A DNA stretch of 64,000 nucleotides, taken from NCBI GenBank assembly GCA_008729055.1, contig SDUX01000007.1, forward strand, positions 5,873,009 to 5,937,008. The letters are read 5' to 3'. The stretch comes from Pyropia haitanensis (lineage: Eukaryota > Rhodophyta > Bangiophyceae > Bangiales > Bangiaceae). Each line of letters starts with the position of its first letter. Within the stretch, counting starts at the first letter, position 1. Shown in pieces: positions 1-10,220 of this stretch. The position numbers were made by a program, and so were the translations under genes. The notes under the pieces are model-generated. The model searched no databases. It had not been told where the DNA came from and saw only the letters and a list, made by a program, of their open reading frames with translations.

Positions 1-2
1 CC

Positions 3-665
3 GTCTCGGGCTGTGGCCGCGTGCGGACGCGCGTCGACGTGCCGCCACCAGCGTCTGAACTCCTCCGTTTTGCGCTGGCGGCAATGGCGGAGCCTGCCGG
101 CGACAACGCGCCACGGGTGCGGCCGGATGTGGTGACGTTTGTGGACGCTGCTACGACGGCAGCGGCGACGCCCGCGCTGACCGCGGTTGGCATTGAGCCG
201 CAGACACTGTCGCTCGCCGATGGCGTCGCTGAGTATGTGGCGTCGCTGTCGGCCAAGATGGTGGAAAAGGACACGGCCGCGGTTGGCGACGCTTCGAACC
301 ACCCGGGGCTGCTCCGCACCCCTGGAATCACCGTGTCCGTGCTGCGGTCGCTCCACGACTCGGCGGCCGCGATGGCCACGGCGCGGCCATGGCGGGTGCT
401 CCCGGAGAGCATCGCGCTGCGGTTCACGACCCTGAACGGCCGCGTGTACTATGTGAGCGTCTTTGGCTCGGACGGCGACGCGACGGGCTTTGTCGCCGCC
501 CCGTCGCTGGTCGCGCTGCAGGCCAAATTCACTCGTGCCACGGGGCGGGGTGTACCCGTCTTTGGCGAGGGGGAGGAGCTGCCTGCGGTGTATGGGGGTG
601 AAGTGGTGACTTGCGCGGCGTGCGGTCGACGGCTGGCGGAGCGAGGGCGGACGCGACGGCTTGCA

Positions 666-698
<33 letters not shown>

Positions 699-1346
699 GC
701 CACCGCCCCCGGCGTTGACGGCGGCAACGTGTCTGACGGCGTCGGCACAGACGGCGCAGATGGCGACCGCGACTCGCTCGTTGACCGCTGCTCCCGCTGC
801 CATGCAGTCTACTATTGCGGCCCGGCGTGCCAGGCACGCGACTGGGCGGCCCGGCACCACGCAGAGTGCACCGACGCGGAGGCAGGCCCGCGGCTAGCCG
901 CCCGCCACGAGGCGGCGTGGACGCGGCGGGAGCTGGCGCTTCTCCTCTGCGACCCGACGGCGGTGCCGTTTGACGACCTCGACGCGGTCGCTGAACACGG
1001 CCTCGCGTCGGTCGTGGGCGACCCGGACAAGCCAGTGTCCGACGGCGGCGGCGTCCTCTACCCCGTCCCGTTTGTCACCGTGGCCCAGGTGGGGGCGGGC
1101 GCCGCCGGGGCGGCTGGGGGACCCGCGCCGTCGTCGGCGGGCAAGGCCAAGCCGGGGGTGGACCGCCCGACGCTGTCCGAGATTGAGTTTCTTGACGCCG
1201 CCGCCCGCGCGCTGGCCGAGCTCGACGCACCCCCGTCGAGGGGGATGGAGGTGGCCGCCCAGGGGCTCCGCATCTGCGTGGAGCGGAACATGGCGGCGGG
1301 GGCGGCACCACCGGTGGTTGAGGAGATTGATGTGACAGGCTCGTGA
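3..1346 (+). CDS. MYND zinc-finger protein, 3' part
   Basis: The frame is open from the window edge, so the 5' end lies outside; the first in-frame GTG at 21 is not a credible start. Counted from there, about 441 residues remain and end at a TGA. Cysteines near residues 198/201, 257/260 and 266/270, then His279/280 and Cys283, match the MYND finger (CxxC...CxxC...YC..xCQ.xDW..H..xC). MYND fingers bind two zinc ions and mediate protein-protein contacts. The finger is unusual: about 55 residues, including a poly-Ala run from a GCG array (665-695), separate the first CxxC pair from the rest. The region before the finger, about 190 residues, is globular-looking but not recognised. No SET domain is visible, so a SMYD methyltransferase is not supported. 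Confidence 0.75.
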
Positions 1347-2299
1347 GCAGCGGGGAGGTGGCACCCGCCGATGGCTTGCCTGGAAGCCGTGTTGAAACTG
1401 TCTTTTTCCGCTGATGCGTTGGGAATGCCGCCGGCTGTCAGTTGCGGCCTTCATTGGGCGCTCGCTGCGCGGCAGCCCCCGCCGACGAGCCCGTCGATCC
1501 TCCTGTGTCGTGCCTCTGGCACGTGACGGACGGGGCATAGAAAAGAGTGACTGGCTGGCACCCCCGTTGGCCCCCCGTCGCGTCATAGGTGTGGTGTCGG
1601 GCCCCCGACACGGTGAGGGTGCCATCCGCCCCTGCGCAAATACGCGCCCGACGGCGGACCATGCCGCGGGCGGGGGCGCTGCCGGCGGTGTGCGCGGTCC
1701 CGTCGGCCAAAGCGCTCACGAAGAGTGCCCGAGGCGCCGCCGCTGCGGACGCCGCCGCTGCGGACGCCGCCGCCGCCGCCGCACCCGCGGCCGCCGCCGC
1801 CGCGCCCGCAGCCGCCGCCGCAGCTGCCGCCGCCGCTGCCACCCACCCACTGCTGCGGCAGGCAGGCCCGCCTCGTCCGCGGCGCGGCTCGAATGGTGCT
1901 TATCCCGTCACAGCGGTCGGCCCCCTTCGCCGCCGCCGCGACGCCGCCGTCCACCTCGTCCTTGTCAGCGTCATTGGCCGCAGCGTCCGCGTGGACAGCC
2001 CGCCGGCGGGCGACCCGCCGGCCGCACCAGCGACGGCGGCAGTCACGCATGGGTGCGGCTCCCCCACCTCCCAGTCATTGTCTTGTTCCTCCGCCTCTTG
2101 TCCCGGGGTGTCGCCCGCCGACGCGCCGACCGACCGCTCCGAGCTCGATGAGCACGTGTGGGGGCGACGGGAGAGCGCTCCCTGCCGAAAAGATCGTCCC
2201 GGGGCTGACCTTGTCTTGCAAAAAAGGCCAATTTCCGGCTGTTTGCAACCTTGATCCTCGCCTGTTTTCATGCGATTCACGTGGACTTGCTCATTGCCT
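1347..2299. other. GC-rich stretch, no firm gene
   Basis: No gene can be supported here. The segment holds a GCC/GCG trinucleotide array (about 1733-1850). Short minus-strand frames with coding-like composition occur between about 1440 and 2230, but they match no family I recognise and the array disrupts them. A decayed or homopolymer-damaged minus-strand gene is possible. Confidence 0.3.
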
Positions 2300-2302
2300 T
2301 AA

Positions 2303-2867
2303 GAGCACATCCAGCAACGTCGGGACCAACGGTTAAATAATTCATTTCAGCGAACACGTGCGCGCTTCTGGTTGGATGCCCATTTCTGTTGGGGCGTGCC
2401 CCAACCGGTCTTGCAGGACTTGTATAGAACGGGGCGCAGACTAGCCGAAAAGGCGGAAGGATGGGTTCACGCCGGTGGGAGAACAAAGACCCAACCCCAT
2501 TCCTCGAATGTAGCTTCAAATCGGGATCAGAGAAGCAGCTGGGATGCGAGCCCGCGATCGTCCACAGCCACGTTTCAGTCACCCCATTGGTCCGATTTCG
2601 TTTCACAGGTCGCCAACAGGATGGGGATGGTCCCGCTCGCTCCCCATTCGCGCACAAAATGGGGCGCAGGAGAGACCAACCCCATCCTGCGATCCGAATA
2701 TGCAGAGTACTTACCAAAAATATATGAATCAGATTCGTCATATATGGCCTGCCGTTGGGGCGTCATGTGGCCGTTTGTATTGACTGCTGAGCGTTCGAAC
2801 CCCATCCAGGAAATATGAGAGCCACGTGTACGTATTCGCGACCATCCTGGCATTGTTGGATGTGCTC
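2303..2867. mobile_element. MITE with 3-bp TAA target duplication (PIF/Harbinger-like)
   Basis: The ends are imperfect terminal inverted repeats of about 20 bp. The left starts GAGCACATCCAGCAACG and the reverse complement of the right starts GAGCACATCCAACAATG. Each end is flanked by TAA (2300-2302 and 2868-2870), matching the TWA target duplication of PIF/Harbinger elements. The 565-bp body has much lower GC than its surroundings and no transposase frame. It sits just beyond the 3' end of the Fanzor-like gene. Confidence 0.8.
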
Positions 2868-3051
2868 TAAGCTTACCGCTGTGGGGGGACCGACCCCTTG
2901 GTAAAAACCCTCGCACTCGCAAAGATTCTCACCCACAGTGATAATGAACCTCCGACGATTGCCCGCGTTGCGGCTCGTCGGAGAGGGAGGGGCCGCTGCA
3001 ACGGCCAGCCGCGGGGGGCGCCCCGCGTGAGTACCGCGGTGTTGAACCGTC

Positions 3052-6000
3052 TCACGCGTGGGGTGCCTCCCCGCCACCAGCCGCCGCCGCGCCGCCCCCC
3101 TCCCCGCTCGCCGCGACCAGCGGGTCCGCCGCTGCCCCGCCCGCGCCGCGCCCATCCGCCGCCCCGCCCGTGCGGCCGTTCCAGTCGATCCGCGGCCACC
3201 GTACGTGGGCCGCGGTCCGGAACGGGTGGCACGGGCGCCCGCGTATCCACTGCCACGTGCGCCAGCCGAGGTTGGCCGCCGCCGTCACGTCGCGGTTCAC
3301 CATCCCTCGGGCACACGTCGGCTCCACGCAAACCTTGACGCACCACACCACTGCCTTGCGGTCCGCCCGAAAGACCGGGCCCGCGTGCGGCCGCGGGTGT
3401 GCAGCCGCCCGTGCCGTCGCGGCGTTCTCCGCCTCGGCGCGGCACGCCGCCCGCCGGCGGGCGTACCGCACCGGCGCGCTGCGGTCCCACCACCCGCGCT
3501 GCACGCCGCTCGGCCGGCCGGTGCGGCCGCGCACGCCACGGCGCCGCCCGCACATGCGCGTGCCGCGGGGCACTTGCGGCGGAGACGCGGGCGTCGGGAA
3601 CACCAGCGCCAGCCGCGTGTGGCAGCCGTCGCAAGCTGCACTCGTGTTGCGCTCGGGCACGTCCACCGTCCAGCACAGGTGGCGCAGGCGCCGCCACAGC
3701 TGCGTCGCCCCGCCGCGTGTCGCCGCGTCGCCCAGCGCCACCGCCACCACCGACCCGTTGACAACCCGCCGCAGACGTCCGCCCGTCAGCTCCCGCGCGA
3801 CGCGCGCCGCAAACCGCCCGCGCTGCAGCACCCCGTACAGCCGCGCCTCGCGCAGCCCGCGCGTCGCCGCCGACCCCCACACCGCCTCATACACGGGCTT
3901 GCAGCGGGCGGCCAGCCACTCGCGTGACGCGACTCGCACCGCTTCCGCGTCGCCCACGCACAACGTCGCGCGCTCCGTCACCTGCTCGGGTGTCCGCACG
4001 CCCGCGGCATCGCCCAGCTCGGCGATGCGCGCCACGGCCGCCGCGCGATGGTCGGCTACCGCCCGCGTCGTCATCCCATTCCCGCTCTCCTCGTGGTACC
4101 GCCCGCGCGACAGGCTGTACACCGCCCCGGGGGGGGGGGGGCGCGCCACCCGCGGCTCGCGCGCGTCGCCGCACGCACTCGCGCCGCCAGTGCCCTAAGC
4201 GCACCGGCGTACGTACCCGCGGCCGCGCGGTCGGCCGTCACTGCTGCCGCGCGGTCCGTCAGATACGCCTCCGCCAGCGGACGCCCGTCGTCCACGTCTG
4301 CCACCGCCATGCCGCGCGTCGCGCGGGGCAGGCACGCCAGCGCAACTCGCACCGCCGCGTGGCGCGGCACCCGCCACCTCCCGCGCCCGGTTGCCGCCAG
4401 CAGCTCGCGTAGCGCCTTGCACAGGTCGACGCGAGCCGTGCGTCGCAGGCGCCGCGCGGCGCCGCGCACGCGCCGCACGCACCGGCGACCTGAACGCGGC
4501 GGCATGACCGCGGCTGCAGCAGCGGGGGGGGGCAACGCGTCTGTGCTGCCGGCGGCCGCCGCTCCGCCGCGTGGCCGCTTCCTGTCCGCGCCAGACCCGG
4601 CACCCACGGCTTGGCGCTTGCCAGCGGCCGCCTTGGTGGCCACGGCGGGGGGCGTCCCAGCTGTCGCCGCGGCCGCCGCTTCAACCTCCGCCATCTGGCC
4701 CTCTGTCAGGCCGGCCGCAGCGGTGACTCCAGCCTCCACCGCCAGCGCAGCGCGCATCAGCGCCTCAACCGCGACCAGCCTCGCTCGCGCGCATCGGGTC
4801 GCCCACACGCGGCTGCGGGCCGCCCACTGAGCGGCCGTCGGGCCGCTTGACACGGCCGTCAGCACCGTGGCTACACCAGGGTCCGCCGACACCACAGTCA
4901 GCCGCGACACGCCAGCCACGGGGCAGCCTTGTTTTTCTAGCTGCGTGGTGGGTGACCCCGCGACCCGCCGCCGCACGCGCGCCCCATCGCGCCGCCGCTT
5001 CGCAGCAGCAATGTCCGCAGCCTCGGCTTCTGCAGGCGTCGCCGGCCGGGACACCGTAAAGGCCACCGCCACGCCGTTGGTAGTCAGGTTCGCCCCGACA
5101 GAACGCGTTCCGCTGCCGATCGGCCGGCCGGGCAGGCGCGCAGCGAACGCGGCCGCGCCACGGTCCCGCACCGCGGCGCGGAAAGCGACGTCACCAACGC
5201 GCAGGGAGTTTACCAAACGGGTCAGGCGCAGCCGCGTAAACGTGCCGTACATGTGCAGCGGCGCGGACTTGGCGGGGACCAACGCGAACGGGCGGCGGAT
5301 GCCCTCGCGTTGCACGGCCACGACAAAGGGGACGTATGCCCACCAACGCGCCACGACAGCGACGTGGCCGCCCGTCGGGAAGAGGCGCGTCGGCCGCTGC
5401 CTCACGGGCTGCACGCGCGCGCGTATCGCAGCGATCGACGCCAGTACCGCCGCGCGCGCCGCGGCGTCCGGCACGGCAGCGACGAACTTTCTTGCGGCTG
5501 CCCCGGTCGGCTCGTCGACGCCACGCGAAAAGCACCTCAGAGCTGCTGCAAACACTCCTCGGCGTCCGTCGCTGCCGCGTGCGCCCACGGCGGGGGGGGC
5601 CGCGTCAGTCACGGCGCCCGCCAGGCCGCGCAGCGCACGCGTCACGCGCTGCGCCGTCGTCTGCGCCAGCCGTGTTACGGTCTGCGTCCACCGCATGCGA
5701 TCGTTATTGCCCGGAAGGTGCTCGTGGCACGGAGAGACGAGGGCAGGTGATAAGTCCCTCAGCGCCATCTCCGCCGCAGCAAGAAGCGTGGGCGCCGCAC
5801 CGCGCGGCGGCTTGGCGGGTGGTGGGGGGGGGGGGTCAGCAGCCGTGTGTATGCAGGGCGACTGAGCCGGTGCTCGCGAGCCCGCCCACACGTTCCGCAC
5901 ACATCCTCCCCGGACAGGCTCCCGCCGAACGCGCCACGGCAGCTGACTGCGTTCGACGCCCAGTTCCAAAAGTCCGTCCACCCCTGCGTCGTTGCCGGCA

Positions 6001-7057
6001 GTGCCGCGTCCCACGCGTCCGCACCAGTCGCCGGCAGCAGTCGGTGAACCGTGTTGACCCACAACAGTCGCAGGCACAGGTCAAAGTGCGTGGCATGGCG
6101 CGCCACCGCCTCAAATGCCGCCGTCAGGCCCGACGCAGCGGCCGCGTCGCCAGGCGCAGGCGCCACCGCGCGCACAACAAACCCCAGCGGCACCGTCACG
6201 GTGTGCGTTACCGTCGCGCGGTTGGCGTACGGATCGGTTGCCGCCACGTCCTCGCCCCGATCGTGCACATGCGGGAGGGACGCGCCACCCCACGCCCTGG
6301 CCGGGCACACCTTGGACCGCCTCGGGTGCGTGCGGCCGCAGCAGTTCTGGCAGGGGGGGGGGGTTGTGGGCCGGCCGGTGCCGCTGCGCGTCGCGGCTCC
6401 GCCTCGACCGAGCGGCGGGCGAGGCCGCGCGCCGTCGGGCCGACCAGCGCAGCCGCCCGCACCGCTCGGGCGGCCAGCCGTGACGCGTCGACGCCGTCCG
6501 GCGCGTGCGCGGCGACCCATTCGGCTGCAGTGGTCACCGCGGCGGTCACAGCTTCCTCGTCGCGGGTGGCCATGTCAACGACCGCCGTGCGATGCGCCAC
6601 GTCCGTGGTGGCGTCGGGGGGGGGGGGGGGGGGGGGGGGCGTCCACCACCGCCGCGGCTGTGCGCAGAGCGGCGACGACCGTGTCGAGGGTGGCATCGCC
6701 TGGGGGGGGGGCGCGCGCCCGTGCCACAGCCTCGACGCGCGCCAGAAGCAGCCGCAGTCGCCAGCGTTTCACGCGCAGCGCGGCCAGCAGCGAGTCTCGC
6801 TCGTCGGGCGGCAGGGGGGGCGCTTCCTGCGCGTCGCCACCCGCCGCGTCCGAGCCCTCGTCGGTCCCAGCAGTTGACGCGTCCGACGCCTCGCTCCACG
6901 CAGCAGCATCCTCGTCGTCGTCGCCGACACGGACGTCGTCCTCTGACGCCGTGGCCGACGCGTCGCCGCACGCATCGTCGGCGTCCAGGTCGGAGCCGTG
7001 CTTACCTGCGGCATCGTCGTCCTCCAGCGTCGCGCTCGACGCCTCTGTGCCGGGCAT
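3052..7057 (-). CDS. Fanzor-type (eukaryotic TnpB-like) RNA-guided nuclease homolog
   Basis: The minus-strand reading runs from ATG at 7057 to TGA at 3052-3054, about 1330 residues. The frame changes at G tracts 6616-6639, 5824-5835 and 4129-4141; a shift at 6353-6363 is also implied. In order: an acidic N-terminus, a CQNC-type cysteine/histidine cluster, a helical region, a PFALVP segment, and RuvC-I as SADPGVAT (Asp codon 4881-4883). A YSLSRGRYHEESG segment follows, then the finger start ERNTSAACDGCH with a conserved Glu, and RuvC-III as NRDVTAAANLG (Asp codon 3289-3291). This order is diagnostic of Fanzor proteins, which descend from transposon TnpB and cut DNA guided by an RNA encoded near the ORF. 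The Glu just before the finger fits the relocated catalytic Glu I recall for Fanzors. Whether the gene is intact depends on the true tract lengths. Confidence 0.82.
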
Positions 7058-7341
7058 GGTGGTCCGAGCCGCGCACCGGCGACGCGGCTCGGCGGGCGGG
7101 GGGGGAGGGGGGTCGCGGCCGGTCGTCCCTGCCCACGCACGCCGCGTGCGCGCGGAGTGGGAGCAGGTGCAGCAAAGCGCGACGCGGCGAGGGCCAGCAT
7201 GCACATCTGAGCATGTGCGGCACCCGCCACGCCTGCCGCCAGCAGCCCCATCGCTGCCCCCGCGACATGCATGCGCGCTGGCCACGGCACGCATGCGTGT
7301 GCTGTGCATCCGCACAGCAGCAACAGCTTTTCTCGATGACT

Positions 7342-7520
7342 CGGGGGGGGGGGGCGACACAAGTTACCGGGCTTGTGAGTGCATGTGACGATTAAGTCGT
7401 CATATTTTTGGCCCACGGGGTGTGCGCGCGAAACGTCCACCAATCGCGCACGCCTGTACGGGGGGGGGGGGGGGCACAAGTAGATGGGCTTGCGAGGGTA
7501 TGTGACGAATAAGGCGCCAT
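7342..7520. repeat. Two copies of a G-tract-headed repeat
   Basis: Copy A (about 7342-7430) and copy B (from about 7460) each have a run of 11 or more G, then a CACAAGT-type start, GGGCTTG(T/C)GAG, and (A)TGTGACGA(A/T)TAAG. Copy A continues through TTTTTGGCCC into a GTG/GCG-rich tail. The matching tail of copy B lies at about 8520, beyond an inserted transposon. A third copy, inverted, is at about 24737-24813. On the minus strand the G-tract end is preceded by a short ACAAG...CTTGT hairpin. This could be the terminus of a transposon family; its identity is unknown. Confidence 0.65.
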
Positions 7521-7521
7521 T

Positions 7522-8517
7522 AGAGAGTTTTTACTGCGCGTCCGTGAGATCGTTTGTGAGAACGATTCAGCTGTAATGGGTTGTCAGCCACGGCGAGGCG
7601 AACCAAGCGTCACACTGGTTTTTACAACGCGACCGTGAGATCTCTTTGTGAGAACTCCTTGGAATGAGGATTGCCTTCAATTTCTCCGCACGCTGGGCCC
7701 CCGCCGGCCCCACCCCTCATGACCACACGCTCCGCGCCAGTATTCCCGCCGCCTGTGTGCACAGCGCCGGCGGCGACAACGATGGTCGCCATCCGCACTC
7801 ACACTCTGCGCTTCTGGCGCGCTCGACGGCGCCGCCTGAGGGTGGCGCTTCTAGCTGGTCATGCGATGGATTTGGCCATGGTCGACATGTCCCCTCTCGT
7901 CGAGGCCTACAGAAGAGCCCATCGGGAAGTCGCGCTCTCTTTGGCCCGGTCTCGACGAGTGACCGCTGTACGCTTCAACATCAACTCGTTCTCTTCGTCG
8001 GAGGCGTTGTCCCTCTTTCGTTTCCTCCCTTCTGACATTGGGCGCTTGGTGGATCTGTTGCACGTGGGAGACGCTGTGAGCTTGACTAGATATGCCATTA
8101 CACCTGTGGAGTGCCTCTGCATTGTTTTGAGACGCCTTGCGTCCCCTGCGCGATGGTTTGACCTGGACTCGAAGCCTAGGCGCGGAGGGTAAGCGCTGCG
8201 TGGAGCACAGCAGGGTGCTGGCATGGACAGGCGCAGAAGAGCGCGGGACAGCGCCACAAGAGGCTGGCCCGGGGCGGCGCAGCCCACAGAGTAAGTGTGC
8301 AACAAATGCCCTCTCAGGCGACACGTGTGCAACTTAGGGCAGTCTAAGAGATCTCACAAATACTCTCGGTCCGTGACAACTCACGCCGTTCTTGTCACGG
8401 ACTCATCTCACGTGAGATCTCTGTGAGATCGTTTTGGAGGTAGTAGCCCCCTTTCTGTAAAGAATTTGGTGCCACGTTGTCACAAACGATCTCACGGACG
8501 GGTTGTAAAAACTCTCT
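7522..8517. mobile_element. Decayed Harbinger-like DNA transposon
   Basis: The inverted ends match over about 38 bp. The left begins AGAGAGTTTTTACTGCG and continues TCCGTGAGATCGTTTGTGA; the right end is its reverse complement with few changes. Flanking ATT (7519-7521 and 8518-8520) is the likely 3-bp target duplication, although a TA reading is also possible. A second copy of the terminal motif lies at 7617-7655, and related GTGAGATCTCTGTGAGATC motifs lie at 8413-8431, as subterminal repeats. The interior keeps only the N-terminal part of a transposase, so the copy is not autonomous. Confidence 0.78.
7779..8192 (+). pseudogene. N-terminal fragment of a Harbinger/DDE_4-type transposase
   Basis: The frame is about 138 residues from an internal ATG and can be extended upstream to 7671. 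Near the end it contains LFRFLPSDIGRLVDLL, then TPVECLCIVLRRLASPARWFDL. That pattern (FRF..di.rL, then a LCILLRRLAYP-like motif) is typical of the helical region before the catalytic domain in PIF/Harbinger-like transposases. No DDE domain follows before the right terminal repeat at about 8476, so the fragment cannot be an active transposase. The start codon is uncertain. Confidence 0.6.
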
Positions 8518-8520
8518 ATT

Positions 8521-10220
8521 TTTTTGGCCCGCGGCGTGGGCGCACGCCAGGAAAAAAACCCGGGGAAAAAAAACCTCTGGCAGTGGCCATCCGCGCGACA
8601 GGGCACCTCCTTCTGCATTTTTCTGATCGTGGGCGCGGCAATCCTCGTCCGAAAGGGCCGCCAGGGCATGGCGTCACGGCCCCCTCCAGGCATTTTTCGG
8701 GCCAGTGTCGGCCGTGCACCACGGGCCAGTCCCTGCCGCCGCACTCCCCCCCTCCGTTTGGCGCCAGCCCCCATCCACCCGTCTGTGTGCTTCGTGCGCG
8801 CCCCCGCCCGGATGCGCCCGCCATCGTCACCCTCGGTCGGGCGCGGGCGCCGCGCGGGCGGCGCCGCCGCTGGCGGTGGCGGAGGCGCCCCCATACTCCA
8901 CTACCGTCGCCGCCCACAGCGACCGCCCGGCGGCGTCCGCGGCGGCGGGCGTCCTCCTCGCCCCCCCCCCCCCCCCGCGCCCGGCACGCCCGCCCGCACC
9001 GCCCGCACTGCCGTGGCGCCGGCGCGGGGGCGGCGGGCGGCGCCGCCCGCCGCCGCCGCCGCAGCGGCGCCCGCGCCACGGGCCGCGTCGGGTGGCGACG
9101 CGGCCGCGCGGCTGCCCGCGACGCTGCGTCGGCCCCCGACGGTGCGCCAGCCGACCGGCAGGTGGGCGGTGGCGGCGCGCGCCGCACGCCTGCGAAGGCG
9201 CACGCGGAGGCGCCTCCACCCGCCCGCTTTCGTCATCTCACCGCCGCCCCCGCCGCGCACGTCGCGGCCGCGCACCCCCGCCACGCCCGTCGCTGCGGCT
9301 GGCCCGCTGCGAGGCGCCGTCGCCGCTGCCCCGCGCCTTCGGGCGACGCGAGTGCGGGCGGCGACGTCCCGCCTGCCACGGTGGCCGCGCCATGCACCCG
9401 CCGCCGCCGCCGCCGCCGGGCGCGCAGTGCTGCCTACCGGCCGCCCCCCCGGCAGTGTCGGGGACCGCTGCGGCAGCGGCGGCGGTGTTTGCGGGGGTGG
9501 CAGCGCACTTCCACGCGCGCGTCGCCCGCGCGCACGCCGCGCGGTCGGCGGGGGCGGGCGGGGGCCGCCCGCAGCGGGGCCGGCGAGGGGCGGCGGCGGG
9601 AGCGGGGGGCGACCCCGCCTCGGCGGCGCCCCCGGCCCGCCCGCCGCCGCCGACGCCGCGGCCGCCGGCGCGCCGGCCAGCCTGGACGCCGCGTCCCGGC
9701 GGCTGCGCCGCTGGCACCCAGACGTGCGGCGGTCGTTGGGCACCCCGTGGGGGCGGCTCTTCTCGGCAGAGGAGGCGCCGGGGTCGGAGAGGGGAGGTGG
9801 GGGGGCTGCTGCCGGCGCGCGCGGCGGGCGACGTCGCACCGCCGCCTCGATGGCGCTTTGTGTGGCTGTGTTCCGGGGGAGCCCTTTCTTTTTTGTCTGT
9901 TGCGCCTCTGATTATGCCGTTGGGGCGGTAGTGTTTCGAGGTTGGGGAGTGAGCCTGGTTTGGAAGTCGCGCACGTGGCGGCCGGCCGGCCCAGCAGCGG
10001 GAGGCGCAGCGGGATGAGGGCAGCGGGATGAGGGCCAGGTCCAGGGCGAGCCCCGGGTCCAGCGCGTGGCCGCCGTCGACCGCGGCAGCGGGGGGGGGGA
10101 GAGAGAGCGCCGCCCCCGTCGCCGCCGCCGCCGCCGCCGCCGTCACGCGGGCCGCCCCGACGCGGGCCGCGGTGCCGCGGGCGGGGCGGCACCGCCGCGA
10201 GCGGGCGACCGGGCGGCCGC
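8521..10220. other. GC-rich region left of the rDNA segment, coding status unclear
   Basis: Long open frames exist on both strands, as expected at this GC content. The most protein-like plus-strand reading starts at ATG 9392, with a proline-rich start and an Ala-rich segment that could be a membrane anchor. It may continue in another frame to about 9830 (SRRLRRWHPDVRRSLGTPW). No family is recognised. The region ends at a GCGGCCGC sequence (10213-10220), directly against the 18S fragment. Confidence 0.25.

Noticed and set aside
2899..2940. GTAAAAACC...TTCTCACC resembling the Harbinger terminal repeat
   Set aside because: The similarity is patchy and there is no second end or target duplication.
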